From Neolewinella antarctica (GTDB lineage Bacteria > Bacteroidota > Bacteroidia > Chitinophagales > Saprospiraceae), in the NCBI RefSeq assembly GCF_011927835.1, contig NZ_JAATJH010000001.1, forward strand, positions 1 to 64,000: DNA of 64,000 nt. The letters run 5' to 3'. Of the stretch, positions 43,668 through 51,299 are shown in pieces. Positions within the stretch are counted from its first letter, which is position 1, and the number at the start of each line of letters is the position of its first letter. A program made the position numbers and the translations under genes. The notes under the pieces were generated by a model. That model had not been told where the DNA came from. It saw only the letters and a list, made by a program, of their open reading frames with translations, and did not search any database.

Positions 43668-44429
43668 TTATTTGCGGACGCCGCCCTTGAGTTCGTCCTG
43701 AAGATTTTTCAGCTCTTCGTTTTTGCCGGCGGCGGCGAGTTTGGCCTGCTCCTGCCAGGTTTTTGGTTTGGCGAGGCGGAACCGGGCGCCTGCTTCCTGC
43801 AGTACGTCGGCGAGTTTCTTGTCGGAGGCCTTCGCCAAATCGGCAAAAGAGCTGATGTCGGCCTTTTTGAGGAGTCCGGCAATCTTCGGGCCGATGCCTT
43901 CGATGCGCTTCAGGTCGTCAGCCGGGGCGGACTTTTTAGTACTCTTTGCGGACGTAGCTTTCTTGGCCACCTCCTGCTTCGTCTTGGATTTTGCGGGCTT
44001 CGCGGTGGCCTGGGCGGTTTCCTTTTTCTTGGCGGCACTGGCCTTTGCGGGCTTTGCGGCTACCGTATCCTTCTTGGTTGCTTCTTTCTTTTGTGGTGCC
44101 TTTTTATCAGATGTCTTCTCTTCGACCTGATCGAGCGAGAGGCAGCAGTTTTTGGTGCCGTAGCCGCTTTCGGTGTACCCTTCGACACTCGGGTCGTTCA
44201 CCCACTCATCCTCGTCGGCTAGGTAGCGGAATTGGTAATGCCCGGCGGGAAGCTCAGTGTGGCCGGTATATTTGTTTTTGCTGAACTTTAGCGCCACGCC
44301 GTCGGCCCAACTCCAATCATTGAAACTGCCGAGGACGCGAAGATCTCGCTTCTCCCCGATTTGCTCGGCGGCGAGTTCGAAAGTAACCTTGTACGCCTGC
44401 TTGGATTTCGTGTAAGTCGTCTTGATCAT
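43668..44429 (-). CDS. Glycogen-binding (CBM48/AMPK-like) domain fused to helix-hairpin-helix domain by a Lys/Ala linker
   Basis: 253 residues in three parts. Residues 1-100 form an early-set/CBM48 carbohydrate-binding module (LRVLGSFNDWSWADGVALKF, GHYQFRYLADEDEWVNDPSV). Residues about 105-170 are almost only Lys, Ala, Thr and Ser, like a histone H1 tail. Residues 170-253 contain a helix-hairpin-helix segment (LKRIEGIGPKIAGLLKKADI) with following helices as in DUF4332-type domains. The first part should bind glycogen; the last may bind nucleic acid or act as a protein module. Located 300 nt upstream of glgB on the same strand. The combination is unusual. Confidence 0.75.
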   Translation of the reverse strand: MIKTTYTKSKQAYKVTFELAAEQIGEKRDLRVLGSFNDWSWADGVALKFSKNKYTGHTELPAGHYQFRYLADEDEWVNDPSVEGYTESGYGTKNCCLSLDQVEEKTSDKKAPQKKEATKKDTVAAKPAKASAAKKKETAQATAKPAKSKTKQEVAKKATSAKSTKKSAPADDLKRIEGIGPKIAGLLKKADISSFADLAKASDKKLADVLQEAGARFRLAKPKTWQEQAKLAAAGKNEELKNLQDELKGGVRK

Positions 44430-45016
44430 AATGGTGTGTTTGGATAATATGATGGTTTGTGTATCGCGTATCTACTTATCAACCACAAAATAGGGCACGA
44501 TGTTGGTTCGAAGTAACTGACTACCAAAAGATTGGGCTCCTCGATAGCTATCGGGGCTGGTGCCGGGTAATTAGGTAAATGCAGTGACTTTGACGTTGAC
44601 CGCCCGAATATTTGGTTCGGCGGTTCCTAAGGTACTTACGGAAGCGTGTTGTTGGCTCACCGAGCGAATATTACACCGTTACGGAAACAGCACCTAGGTG
44701 GCAAAGGACGCGTATATTGTTTCGACTGGCCCGTAATTTATGTTCACCATTTCGTACGACCTGGCCTAAATTAAACCCATCCGCGACCACTTAGTGGGCT
44801 TGCGGGGGCCGATCCCCGTAACTTATGCGGGGTACTCCCGTGGGCGTAACTAGTTCACCAAGCTAACTCATCGTGTTCTAATCATACGCGCTAGCTACCG
44901 GAATTGGACTACCGGATCGACGTTGCTTTTCAACCGCAAGAACCCGGCACCCGCGACCGCGCAAAAAGTGCGCTTATTTTGGTCAGAGGCTTTAGCTTGG
45001 GCGCGTACTTCAACCC
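44430..45016. other. Intergenic region with no gene seen
   Basis: About 590 bp holding one imperfect copy of the palindromic repeat (44539-44556), a small hairpin at 44598-44626, and a 17-mer copy at 44946-44962. Frames are short and composition-biased; none convinces as a gene. Confidence 0.5.
44946..44962 (+). repeat. Dispersed 17-mer, intergenic copy
   Basis: Reads GGCACCCGCGACCGCGC on the plus strand. The next plus-strand gene is at 45448, so this copy is farther from a start than most. Confidence 0.6.
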
Positions 45017-45050
45017 AAAAAAAAGGCCCTCCCCGAAAGTCGGAGAGGGC
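45017..45050 (-). terminator. Strong minus-strand terminator without an assigned gene
   Basis: The stem 45026-45050 (GCCCTC... GAGGGC) is followed on the minus strand by eight T residues (45017-45024). No protein gene ends here, so it may terminate a small RNA transcribed from about 45230 leftward. Confidence 0.65.
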
Positions 45051-45234
45051 GAAACTTAAAGTCGATCATGCAAATTCTATTCCACGAGTTGGCGTTGCCG
45101 GTTGCGTGTGTTTTGGAGGTCACTTACGCTATCCTCCGATGTTGATACAAAGAACGGGGAATTACGGGCCGTAACTACCGCATATTTTCACGTGGCCTAC
45201 GCAATTTTTGTCCTGTTTTAACTCGGTGGTAAAC

Positions 45235-45263
45235 GGTGCATATTTTGGGGTAAAATATGCACC
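45235..45263. promoter_or_regulatory. Perfect 12 bp inverted repeat, possible operator
   Basis: GGTGCATATTTT and AAAATATGCACC flank a 5 nt GGGGT spacer. It lies between the AraC gene (start 185 nt to the right) and the orphan terminator at 45017, where it could be a repressor/activator site for either direction. Confidence 0.5.
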
Positions 45264-45447
45264 TTAATTACTCAATTTAATTTATGCATGAGCTATTCGC
45301 ACGCGCCGTGCGTTCAGGTTTTGACGACGACGGTTAGCGACGAATTCACGCCACGCCCAAAAACCTGAGTGACAAACGGGCGTTACGCTCCCCGTGGCTG
45401 ACCCGCAATAATTAGCGGCAAACCGTCCGCAAAGAATAACCACTATC

Positions 45448-46347
45448 ATGGAAGGCCACCAACGCCCCGTGCTCCAACGTATCCTGCCGACGCTGGATTC
45501 CTCTTTCCTCCTCAAGCACTATCCTGACCCTACCGTCCGGGGGGATAAAGTCCCGAACTATCATTATCACCCAGAACTCGAACTTGTCTTCGTAAACGGT
45601 GGCAACGGGCGGCGCCACGTCGGTAGCCACGTCTCTTACTTCGACGACGGCGAGCTCATCCTGATCGGTTCTAACCTGCCGCACTGGGGCTTTACGGACC
45701 GCAACACCGGCAACCGCGCCGAAACCGTCGTACAATTTTCTCCCAATTTCCCCACTCCGGACTTTCGCGCGCTTTCGGAATTCAGCCAGATAAATAACTT
45801 GCTGGAGAGGGCCAAAAACGGCATCTCCTTCACGGGGCGGACGAAAGAAGTGGAAGGCCGCCGCCTGGAACGAATGGTGGAGCTCGATCCCCTCGGCCGC
45901 CTCCTCCTTTTGCTCGACGTACTCCGCGAACTTTCTGAATCCGAGGAATACGAAAGCCTCAACGCCGACGGCGTTCACATCGAGATCGCGACCCACGGCT
46001 ACGAGCGGTTCAACAACGTGCAGCAATTTATTTCCGATAATTTCCGCCGCGACCTGGCCGTCGCCGAAGCTGCCAGCGTTGCCGCGATGACGGTACCGGC
46101 CTTCTGCCGCTACTTCAAGAAAGTCACCGGAAAAACCTTCGTTACCTACCTGACCAATTTCCGCATCGTATACGCTTGCAAACTGCTCAGCGACGAGCAC
46201 AGCACGATCGCCGAAGTGGCTTTCGACTGCGGGTTCAACTCCCTGAGCCAGTTCAACAGAAGTTTTAAAAAGGTGACCGAGCGGACGCCCACCGAGTATC
46301 GCCTGGACTTGCGTAAAACAGTCGGCGGGAACCTGCCCAGCGGCTGA
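45448..46347 (+). CDS. AraC-family transcriptional regulator
   Basis: 299 residues with an N-terminal cupin-type sensor domain (YHYHPELELVFVNGGNGRRH, ELILIGSNLPHWGFTDRN) and a C-terminal pair of helix-turn-helix motifs (AAMTVPAFCRYFKKVTGKTF and VAFDCGFNSLSQFNRSFKKV). Such proteins usually sense a sugar or small metabolite and activate nearby genes. No obvious target operon is adjacent. The 12 bp inverted repeat at 45235-45263 is a candidate site. Confidence 0.9.
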   Translation: MEGHQRPVLQRILPTLDSSFLLKHYPDPTVRGDKVPNYHYHPELELVFVNGGNGRRHVGSHVSYFDDGELILIGSNLPHWGFTDRNTGNRAETVVQFSPNFPTPDFRALSEFSQINNLLERAKNGISFTGRTKEVEGRRLERMVELDPLGRLLLLLDVLRELSESEEYESLNADGVHIEIATHGYERFNNVQQFISDNFRRDLAVAEAASVAAMTVPAFCRYFKKVTGKTFVTYLTNFRIVYACKLLSDEHSTIAEVAFDCGFNSLSQFNRSFKKVTERTPTEYRLDLRKTVGGNLPSG

Positions 46348-46367
46348 CGCCCGTGATGCGGCACCCG

Positions 46368-47297
46368 CTATTCACAAAAATCCCCAACAAAATTAAGCAC
46401 CAGGTTTCGGTACTCTTCTGGCCGCCAGATAATGTTGTGCGCGTGCCAGGCGCCCCAGTCGAGCGGGTGGTAAACGAATGAGCCCTTTTTTGACGCGGCC
46501 GCGGCGAGGCGGTCGGATTGCTCGGGGCTGGTGAGCGTATCGGACTGAGAATGGAACAACAGCATCGGCATTTCCAGGCGGGGCATTGCTTCCAGCATGC
46601 TGACCTTGTTGAAGTCTACGTCGTCGCGGATTTTGATCCACGCAAACGCGCCGGGGGTGAGGAGTTTTAGGCCATTTCCGTAGTCCTTCAAGCCACGTTC
46701 CATGACGGCGCTGTACCAGTCGGCGAAAGGGCTTTCGGCGATGATCCAGGCTGGTTTCTCGGTGGCCCGGTCCGCGGCGAGGATGACCGTGGAAGCGCCC
46801 CAGCTTTCCCCGTACCAACCGATTCCTTTCATAGAAAGACCAGTCCGTTCCTGAAGGAGCTTGGAGGCGGCAATCAGGTCCATCGCCTCGTGGTCGCCGC
46901 CGCTCCCGTACGCTTCGTCGCTCGCGCCGTGGCCCCGGTGGTCGTAGAGTAGCATGGCGCAGTTGCAGTCCCGAAAGATTGGCGTGTATTTGAGCATATT
47001 AGCGCGGTTCATGCTGTAGCCGTGGGAGAACACCACGCCGCAATCAAAGCCCTCGGGAGTAAAGGACCAACCGCGCAACGTAATGCCGTCGTAAGGACTG
47101 ACGAAGCTGATTTCCTCCTGGTTGGGCAACGTCCGCACGATGGAATCCAGGTCCCAGTCCCAACGCTCCTTATTCATCTGGTAGACCGTGGCGATGTCCC
47201 GGTCCGGTGTGTGTAGGATTAGTCCGCTGAAAAAATAGGTGACGCCTAAATAGAGGAGGATCAGGAGGACGGCCAGGCCGATCAATATTTTTTTCAT
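46368..47297 (-). CDS. Membrane-anchored alpha/beta hydrolase
   Basis: 309 residues: an N-terminal membrane helix (ILIGLAVLLILLYLGVTYFF) followed by an alpha/beta hydrolase fold. The oxyanion segment VVFSHGYSMNRANMLKY, nucleophile Ser in GWYGESWGASTVIL (GxSxG), acid Asp in LLFHSQSDTLTSPEQ and base His in WGAWHAHNIIWRP complete the triad. Related proteins are esterases or peptidases of unknown substrate. Convergent with the AraC gene by 20 nt. Confidence 0.82.
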   Translation of the reverse strand: MKKILIGLAVLLILLYLGVTYFFSGLILHTPDRDIATVYQMNKERWDWDLDSIVRTLPNQEEISFVSPYDGITLRGWSFTPEGFDCGVVFSHGYSMNRANMLKYTPIFRDCNCAMLLYDHRGHGASDEAYGSGGDHEAMDLIAASKLLQERTGLSMKGIGWYGESWGASTVILAADRATEKPAWIIAESPFADWYSAVMERGLKDYGNGLKLLTPGAFAWIKIRDDVDFNKVSMLEAMPRLEMPMLLFHSQSDTLTSPEQSDRLAAAASKKGSFVYHPLDWGAWHAHNIIWRPEEYRNLVLNFVGDFCE

Positions 47298-47469
47298 AAG
47301 TCAACTTCGGGAGGCTAGGTCAAGATATCCGCCAAGATAACCTTAGTCCACCTTAGGTCCGTCCACGCGAAGTCGCGGATTTGCACTTTTGGATATAGTC
47401 AGCATAATTTTTCGCAAAGTGTACACCGCGCGCCACATTGTGCCGTTCTTACGCCAAACTACCGCATAC

Positions 47470-48084
47470 ATGATTAAGTCCTGCCCCCTGTTTCTCTTTT
47501 TTGCGCTGTCGCTGGTGCAGAGTGTTCTGGTGGGGCAAGGGGAGTGGGAACTAGAACACGCGGGCAACGGCGTGAAAGTCTTCGTCCGTGCGGAAGCGAA
47601 TGACGATATGTCCGTGCGGGTAGAAACTACCGCCGCCGTCAGCGCCGAATCCGTGCTGGCCGTGCTGGACGATGCCCCGAGCTACCCCGCATGGGTCCAC
47701 CGCTGCGAAGCGGCCTACCGCATCCCCGGCGGCACGGATAACAACTACCTCTACTACAGCCACATCGACCTGCCTTTCCCCTTTCAGGATAAGGAAGTCG
47801 TGGCCCGCATCGATCAGTCCTGGTCCGATGGCACGCTGACCCGCACCATCCTTGCTGAGCCGGACGCGCTCCCGCCCAATAAGGGTAAAGACCGACTCAC
47901 GACTTACGAAGCGGAGTGGAAAATCACCCCCCAACCCGACGGGCGCGTCTTCATTACTTGCACCTGCCGGACGGAGGCCGGCGCCGGTCTACCGAACTGG
48001 GTACGGAAAGAGATCCTCACCGGTGGGCCGGCTAAAACGATGGAGAACTTGGTTGAGCGGCTGGAAGGGGTGGCGCGGAAGTGA
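47470..48084 (+). CDS. Secreted START-domain protein
   Basis: 204 residues from the ATG at 47470; an in-frame start at 47389 adds residues unlike a signal peptide. After a signal peptide (CPLFLFFALSLVQSVLVGQ) the START-like lipid-binding fold is seen in WELEHAGNGVKVFVRAEAND, SYPAWVHRCEAAYRIPGGTD, YYSHIDLPFPFQDKEVVARI and GAGLPNWVRKEILTGGPAKT. Bacterial START proteins of this kind are thought to bind lipids or hydrophobic ligands in the periplasm; ligand unknown. Confidence 0.8.
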   Translation: MIKSCPLFLFFALSLVQSVLVGQGEWELEHAGNGVKVFVRAEANDDMSVRVETTAAVSAESVLAVLDDAPSYPAWVHRCEAAYRIPGGTDNNYLYYSHIDLPFPFQDKEVVARIDQSWSDGTLTRTILAEPDALPPNKGKDRLTTYEAEWKITPQPDGRVFITCTCRTEAGAGLPNWVRKEILTGGPAKTMENLVERLEGVARK

Positions 48085-48119
48085 ACTGCTCGGAGTCGGG
48101 GTACTGGATCTTCTGTTCT

Positions 48120-48728
48120 TTATAGATAGACGTGATCGATGGCTATTTCCGGGCCCTCTTCCCATTCCAGCATGGCGTTCATCAGCCGTACCTTTTTGAA
48201 ACTAGCTAAATCGCGATCGCGGATGATGGCCGGGCGAATGACGTTGTTCTTCAATAACAGTTCCCTGCGAACGCCCTTGAGCATTGGGTAGGCCGGGGTG
48301 TACCAGTGCCGCCCGTCGTAAAAAGCGAGGTTAGCGTAGCTACTATCCATTAAGTAGCCATTTTTGGCCATAATGATGTCGTCGGCCTTCCCCCGCCGCT
48401 CGAATAGTTTACCGATACCCGCGCGCTCGGCAAACTTATGCCCGTAAGTAAGTTCTTCCGCCCGGGTCAATTTAAGGGAGTTAATCGGCTTGATTTCGTA
48501 CGGAATTATCTCTGCTTTGATGATGGTCGTGTCGTACTCCACGCGCAGTTTGTGGAGGCCGCTTCGGGGCAACTCCGTCTCCGCAATCAGTTTGCTGAGT
48601 CTGATGACGGGCGACTTGGCGTAGATGGCCCTGCGTGCGCGGTCCATCCTGCTTTGGTGAAGAGAAAGCAAGGGGATTTCGCCATCAATTAAGCGAATGG
48701 ATTCGATGAGTGCGGGGGCTTTCTTCAT
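48120..48728 (-). CDS. pabC: Class IV aminotransferase-like aminodeoxychorismate lyase
   Basis: 202 residues of the PLP-dependent class IV family in its short Bacteroidota form: ALIESIRLIDGEIPLLSLHQ at the N-terminus, HKFAERAGIGKLFERRGKAD with the PLP Lys region, and GYLMDSSYANLAFYDGRHWY, LKGVRRELLLKN. It would remove pyruvate from aminodeoxychorismate to give 4-aminobenzoate for folate. It is 79 nt downstream of pabB on the same strand, which supports the assignment. A hairpin (GGCCCTG/CAGGGCC, 48759-48788) lies in the gap. Confidence 0.82.
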   Translation of the reverse strand: MKKAPALIESIRLIDGEIPLLSLHQSRMDRARRAIYAKSPVIRLSKLIAETELPRSGLHKLRVEYDTTIIKAEIIPYEIKPINSLKLTRAEELTYGHKFAERAGIGKLFERRGKADDIIMAKNGYLMDSSYANLAFYDGRHWYTPAYPMLKGVRRELLLKNNVIRPAIIRDRDLASFKKVRLMNAMLEWEEGPEIAIDHVYL

Positions 48729-48807
48729 TTAAGTAGGGTAGTGTTATCCAGGAAAACAGGCCCTGAAGTGAAGTAATCGTCCAGGGCCAACGGGAGAATT
48801 TTGGCAC

Positions 48808-49809
48808 TCATCGCTCTTGATATATTTTCCGCAGCGGAATCCTGACTTTAGACTTCAGTTCGTGTAGTTCGTCCTCCCATCTACTGCGCGCGGTGATGCC
48901 TCCGCCGGAGCGAAAGTAGTGAATGCCGGGCGCCCGCTCCTCGATTAGCCTGATGAGTACGCAGGTGTCGAGTTGTTCCCCGTCGAAATGTCCGGCAATG
49001 CCGCAGTAGTAGCCACGGGCTTGCCCCTCCGCGGCCCGGATGATGTCGAGCGTCGCCGTTTTGGGCGCTCCGCTGATGGAGCCCGCCGGTAGTAGTTGGC
49101 GCAGAATGTCTCCCATGCGTTCCCGCCAGTCCGGTGCGAGTTGTCCGCCAACGTTACTACTGGTCTGGACAAGCCCCCGGCGGCTCGTAGATATCTCGTG
49201 GAAGTAGCGATAGTCCGTAACGCGAACTTTACTGGCCACGATGCTAAGGTCGTTGCGAATAAGGTCGACAATGGTTGCGTGCTCCGCAATCTCTTTACTG
49301 CTCCGCAAAAGTTGGTGCCGACCGGCCTGCGTATTTACCGTCGTGCCCTTCATCGGCCGGCTTTCGATGTGTCCCGTTGAGCTGATGGTAACGAATGTTT
49401 CCGGACTAAAGCAGACAAAATTATTCGGGACCAGAATGCGGTACTTTGCCTGGGCGTAATGGTAGACGTCTTCCAGTCCACAGTTGAGTTGGACCGGAAC
49501 CGGAAAAGTTAAGTTGGTCAAAAAGCTGTCTCCGCGCTGCAAACCCGCCTGTACGGTATCGAACGCCGTGCGGAATGCCTCCCGGGAAATGTGCTCCGGA
49601 TAGAGCCTGGGGATTGTGGATCCGGCTGGCACCGCCTCGGCTACATCTCTATCCGGAAAAGTAAAAGAGGGGCAATCAGGGTCGTCCAGTGTCCAAATTT
49701 CCGGGCGTTCCATTTCAAAATCCACGAGGAAAAAACAGGCGGTACCCTTTGCCCCGAGCGCATTTAACTGACTGGCCCAGGTACTAATTTTGTCGTCGGT
49801 TCCCCTCAT
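48808..49809 (-). CDS. pabB: Aminodeoxychorismate synthase component I
   Basis: A 333-residue chorismate-binding enzyme. SFLTNLTFPVPVQLN, NNFVCFSPETFVTISSTGHI, SRPMKGTTVNTQAGRHQLLR, LIRNDLSIVASKVRV and the active-site segment LLPAGSISGAPKTATLDIIR match PabB/anthranilate synthase component I, and the short N-terminus plus neighbouring pabC favour PabB. It forms 4-amino-4-deoxychorismate using ammonia, usually delivered by a glutamine amidotransferase that is not adjacent here. Promoter box TACCTTTG lies only 5 nt before the ATG, predicting a leaderless mRNA. Confidence 0.9.
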   Translation of the reverse strand: MRGTDDKISTWASQLNALGAKGTACFFLVDFEMERPEIWTLDDPDCPSFTFPDRDVAEAVPAGSTIPRLYPEHISREAFRTAFDTVQAGLQRGDSFLTNLTFPVPVQLNCGLEDVYHYAQAKYRILVPNNFVCFSPETFVTISSTGHIESRPMKGTTVNTQAGRHQLLRSSKEIAEHATIVDLIRNDLSIVASKVRVTDYRYFHEISTSRRGLVQTSSNVGGQLAPDWRERMGDILRQLLPAGSISGAPKTATLDIIRAAEGQARGYYCGIAGHFDGEQLDTCVLIRLIEERAPGIHYFRSGGGITARSRWEDELHELKSKVRIPLRKIYQER

Positions 49810-49814
49810 GGCGG

Positions 49815-49822
49815 CAAAGGTA
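49815..49822 (-). promoter_or_regulatory. -7 box (TACCTTTG) 5 nt before pabB start
   Basis: Exact TAnnTTTG on the minus strand with the ATG at 49809. Transcription at the usual distance would begin at or next to the start codon. Confidence 0.65.
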
Positions 49823-50212
49823 AGCGAAGGCTAGATTGTGTTATCACCCATCCGAGCGTCTGCAAAGTGGTTGCGATTTTTCGCTAGTCCAATAATTTGT
49901 CGGGATCATTAACCTGGGCACAGCACGTAGGCATCACCCGAACGATACGAGAAATGGATGGATAACTAAATTCGGATAATGCAAATGCGTGTTTGAATCC
50001 TAAAATAGGTGTCCGAATGCTTGTTAATTACGGTTTAAAGAATTAACTTATTATCACAATCGGATTGTCGTACGGGAGCTAGCTCAATGTCAGCATGGGT
50101 CGTAAAGATTTGACGACACTCAAATGGTGAAGGGGATTTAACTACATTATGTAGTTAACTCCCTTTCTTATTACCTTGCTGTAGCCGGCTCGAAATCCGG
50201 GCCAATCAGTAA
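49823..50212. other. Intergenic region between divergent pabB and mnmH
   Basis: About 390 bp of mixed, partly AT-rich sequence. Apart from the hairpin at 50133-50163 no gene or RNA family was recognised; tRNA-like words near 50075-50205 do not form a tRNA. Confidence 0.5.
50133..50163 (+). promoter_or_regulatory. Leader hairpin upstream of mnmH
   Basis: A 14-position stem with one mismatch (GGGATTTAACTACA against TGTAGTTAACTCCC) and a 3 nt loop is followed by TTTCTTATT, 49 nt before the mnmH ATG. It could be a terminator for an upstream short transcript or an attenuator. Confidence 0.5.
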
Positions 50213-51244
50213 ATGAAAGTCATTACCCCCGCAGCCTACTTTACCGATCTTACGTATTCAGATTACGCACTCCTCGACGTCCGCTCCCCGGGCGAATTCA
50301 CGCAGGGTAAGCTACCCCGGGCGCAAAGTTTGCCCCTCTTCAGTGATGCCGAACGGGCCGAAGTCGGCACTTTGTACAAGCGGACGGGGCAGGATGAAGC
50401 CTTGCTGCGCGGCCTGGAGATTGCCGGCGGGAAAATGCGGTGGTTGGTAGAAGAAGCGCGGCGGCTTTGTCCTTCCGGAAAAGTTGTCGTCCACTGCTGG
50501 CGGGGTGGACAACGTAGCGGCAGTGTCTCCTGGTTGCTCGAAAAAGCCGGCCTGGAAGTCACGCAGATGAGCGGCGGCTATAAGGCCGCACGCCAGTACA
50601 TCCGTACCTATTTTGCCGAATGCCCCCATCGGTTTCGCGTGCTCAGCGGGCCGACGGGCTCGGGGAAAACACCCGTGCTACTAGCCATGGCGCTGCGGGG
50701 CGCAAACATTATCGATCTCGAGGGCATCGCCAACCACAAGGGCTCCGCTTTCGGTGGCATCGGTGAACTACCGCAACCGAGTTCCGAAGAATTTGAGAAC
50801 CAAGTTTTCGCGCAACTCAACCGTTTACCGAAGGGCGCTACCGTGTGGTTGGAGGATGAGAGCCGACTCATCGGCCGCGTTTTTCTTTCCGAAGAATTTT
50901 ATCAACGGCTGGTGGATGCACCCGTTGTCGAATTGCAACAACCGATCGAGTGGCGAGTAGACCGGCTGGTCGATCTGTACGGCGCTTACCCCACGGAAGA
51001 ACTCGCCGCGGCATTCAGCCGCATCCGCAAAAAGCTCGGGGGTCAGAATCTCAATCTGGCCATCGAAGCCCTGGAAAATGGTGACATCGCCACCGCCGCC
51101 CGCGTGGCACTCGTGTACTACGACAAGGCTTACGCGTACTACGGAGAACGACGAAATGCGAATATTGTCGAAACCATCGTGGCCGGGTCGCCGGTGGCTG
51201 CATCCGTGGCGAAGCAAATACTTTCCGTGGCTTATGGTGAATAA
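50213..51244 (+). CDS. mnmH: tRNA 2-selenouridine synthase
   Basis: 343 residues: an N-terminal rhodanese domain (ALLDVRSPGEFTQGKLPRAQ; catalytic Cys in VVVHCWRGGQRSGSVSWLLE) and a C-terminal P-loop domain (RVLSGPTGSGKTPVLLAMAL). MnmH/SelU replaces sulfur by selenium in 2-thiouridine at the tRNA wobble position through a geranylated intermediate, using selenophosphate. No selD is visible here, so selenium use is unproven. Normal length. Single gene with a leader hairpin and a terminator. Confidence 0.92.
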   Translation: MKVITPAAYFTDLTYSDYALLDVRSPGEFTQGKLPRAQSLPLFSDAERAEVGTLYKRTGQDEALLRGLEIAGGKMRWLVEEARRLCPSGKVVVHCWRGGQRSGSVSWLLEKAGLEVTQMSGGYKAARQYIRTYFAECPHRFRVLSGPTGSGKTPVLLAMALRGANIIDLEGIANHKGSAFGGIGELPQPSSEEFENQVFAQLNRLPKGATVWLEDESRLIGRVFLSEEFYQRLVDAPVVELQQPIEWRVDRLVDLYGAYPTEELAAAFSRIRKKLGGQNLNLAIEALENGDIATAARVALVYYDKAYAYYGERRNANIVETIVAGSPVAASVAKQILSVAYGE

Positions 51245-51279
51245 AAAATCCCCCTCGGTCACGTCCGACCGGGGGGGAG
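51243..51279. terminator. Shared terminator between mnmH and the T9SS protein gene
   Basis: CCCCCtCGGTC (51250-51260) pairs with GACC and a G run (51267-51276). On the minus strand it is followed by T6 (51243-51248), and it sits 20 nt past the minus-strand stop, so it best serves that gene; it also lies just after mnmH. Confidence 0.8.
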
Positions 51280-51299
51280 TTAAAATTTCGGAGACGACC

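Noticed and set aside
44923-45174. 83-codon plus-strand frame
   Set aside because: Starts at a 17-mer copy region and runs through a terminator stem and poly-A tract; composition does not look like protein.
50075-50205. tRNA-like words (GCTAGCTC..., GGCTCGAAATCC) upstream of mnmH
   Set aside because: The D and T arms do not fit with an acceptor stem at tRNA distances; the segment cannot be folded as a tRNA.
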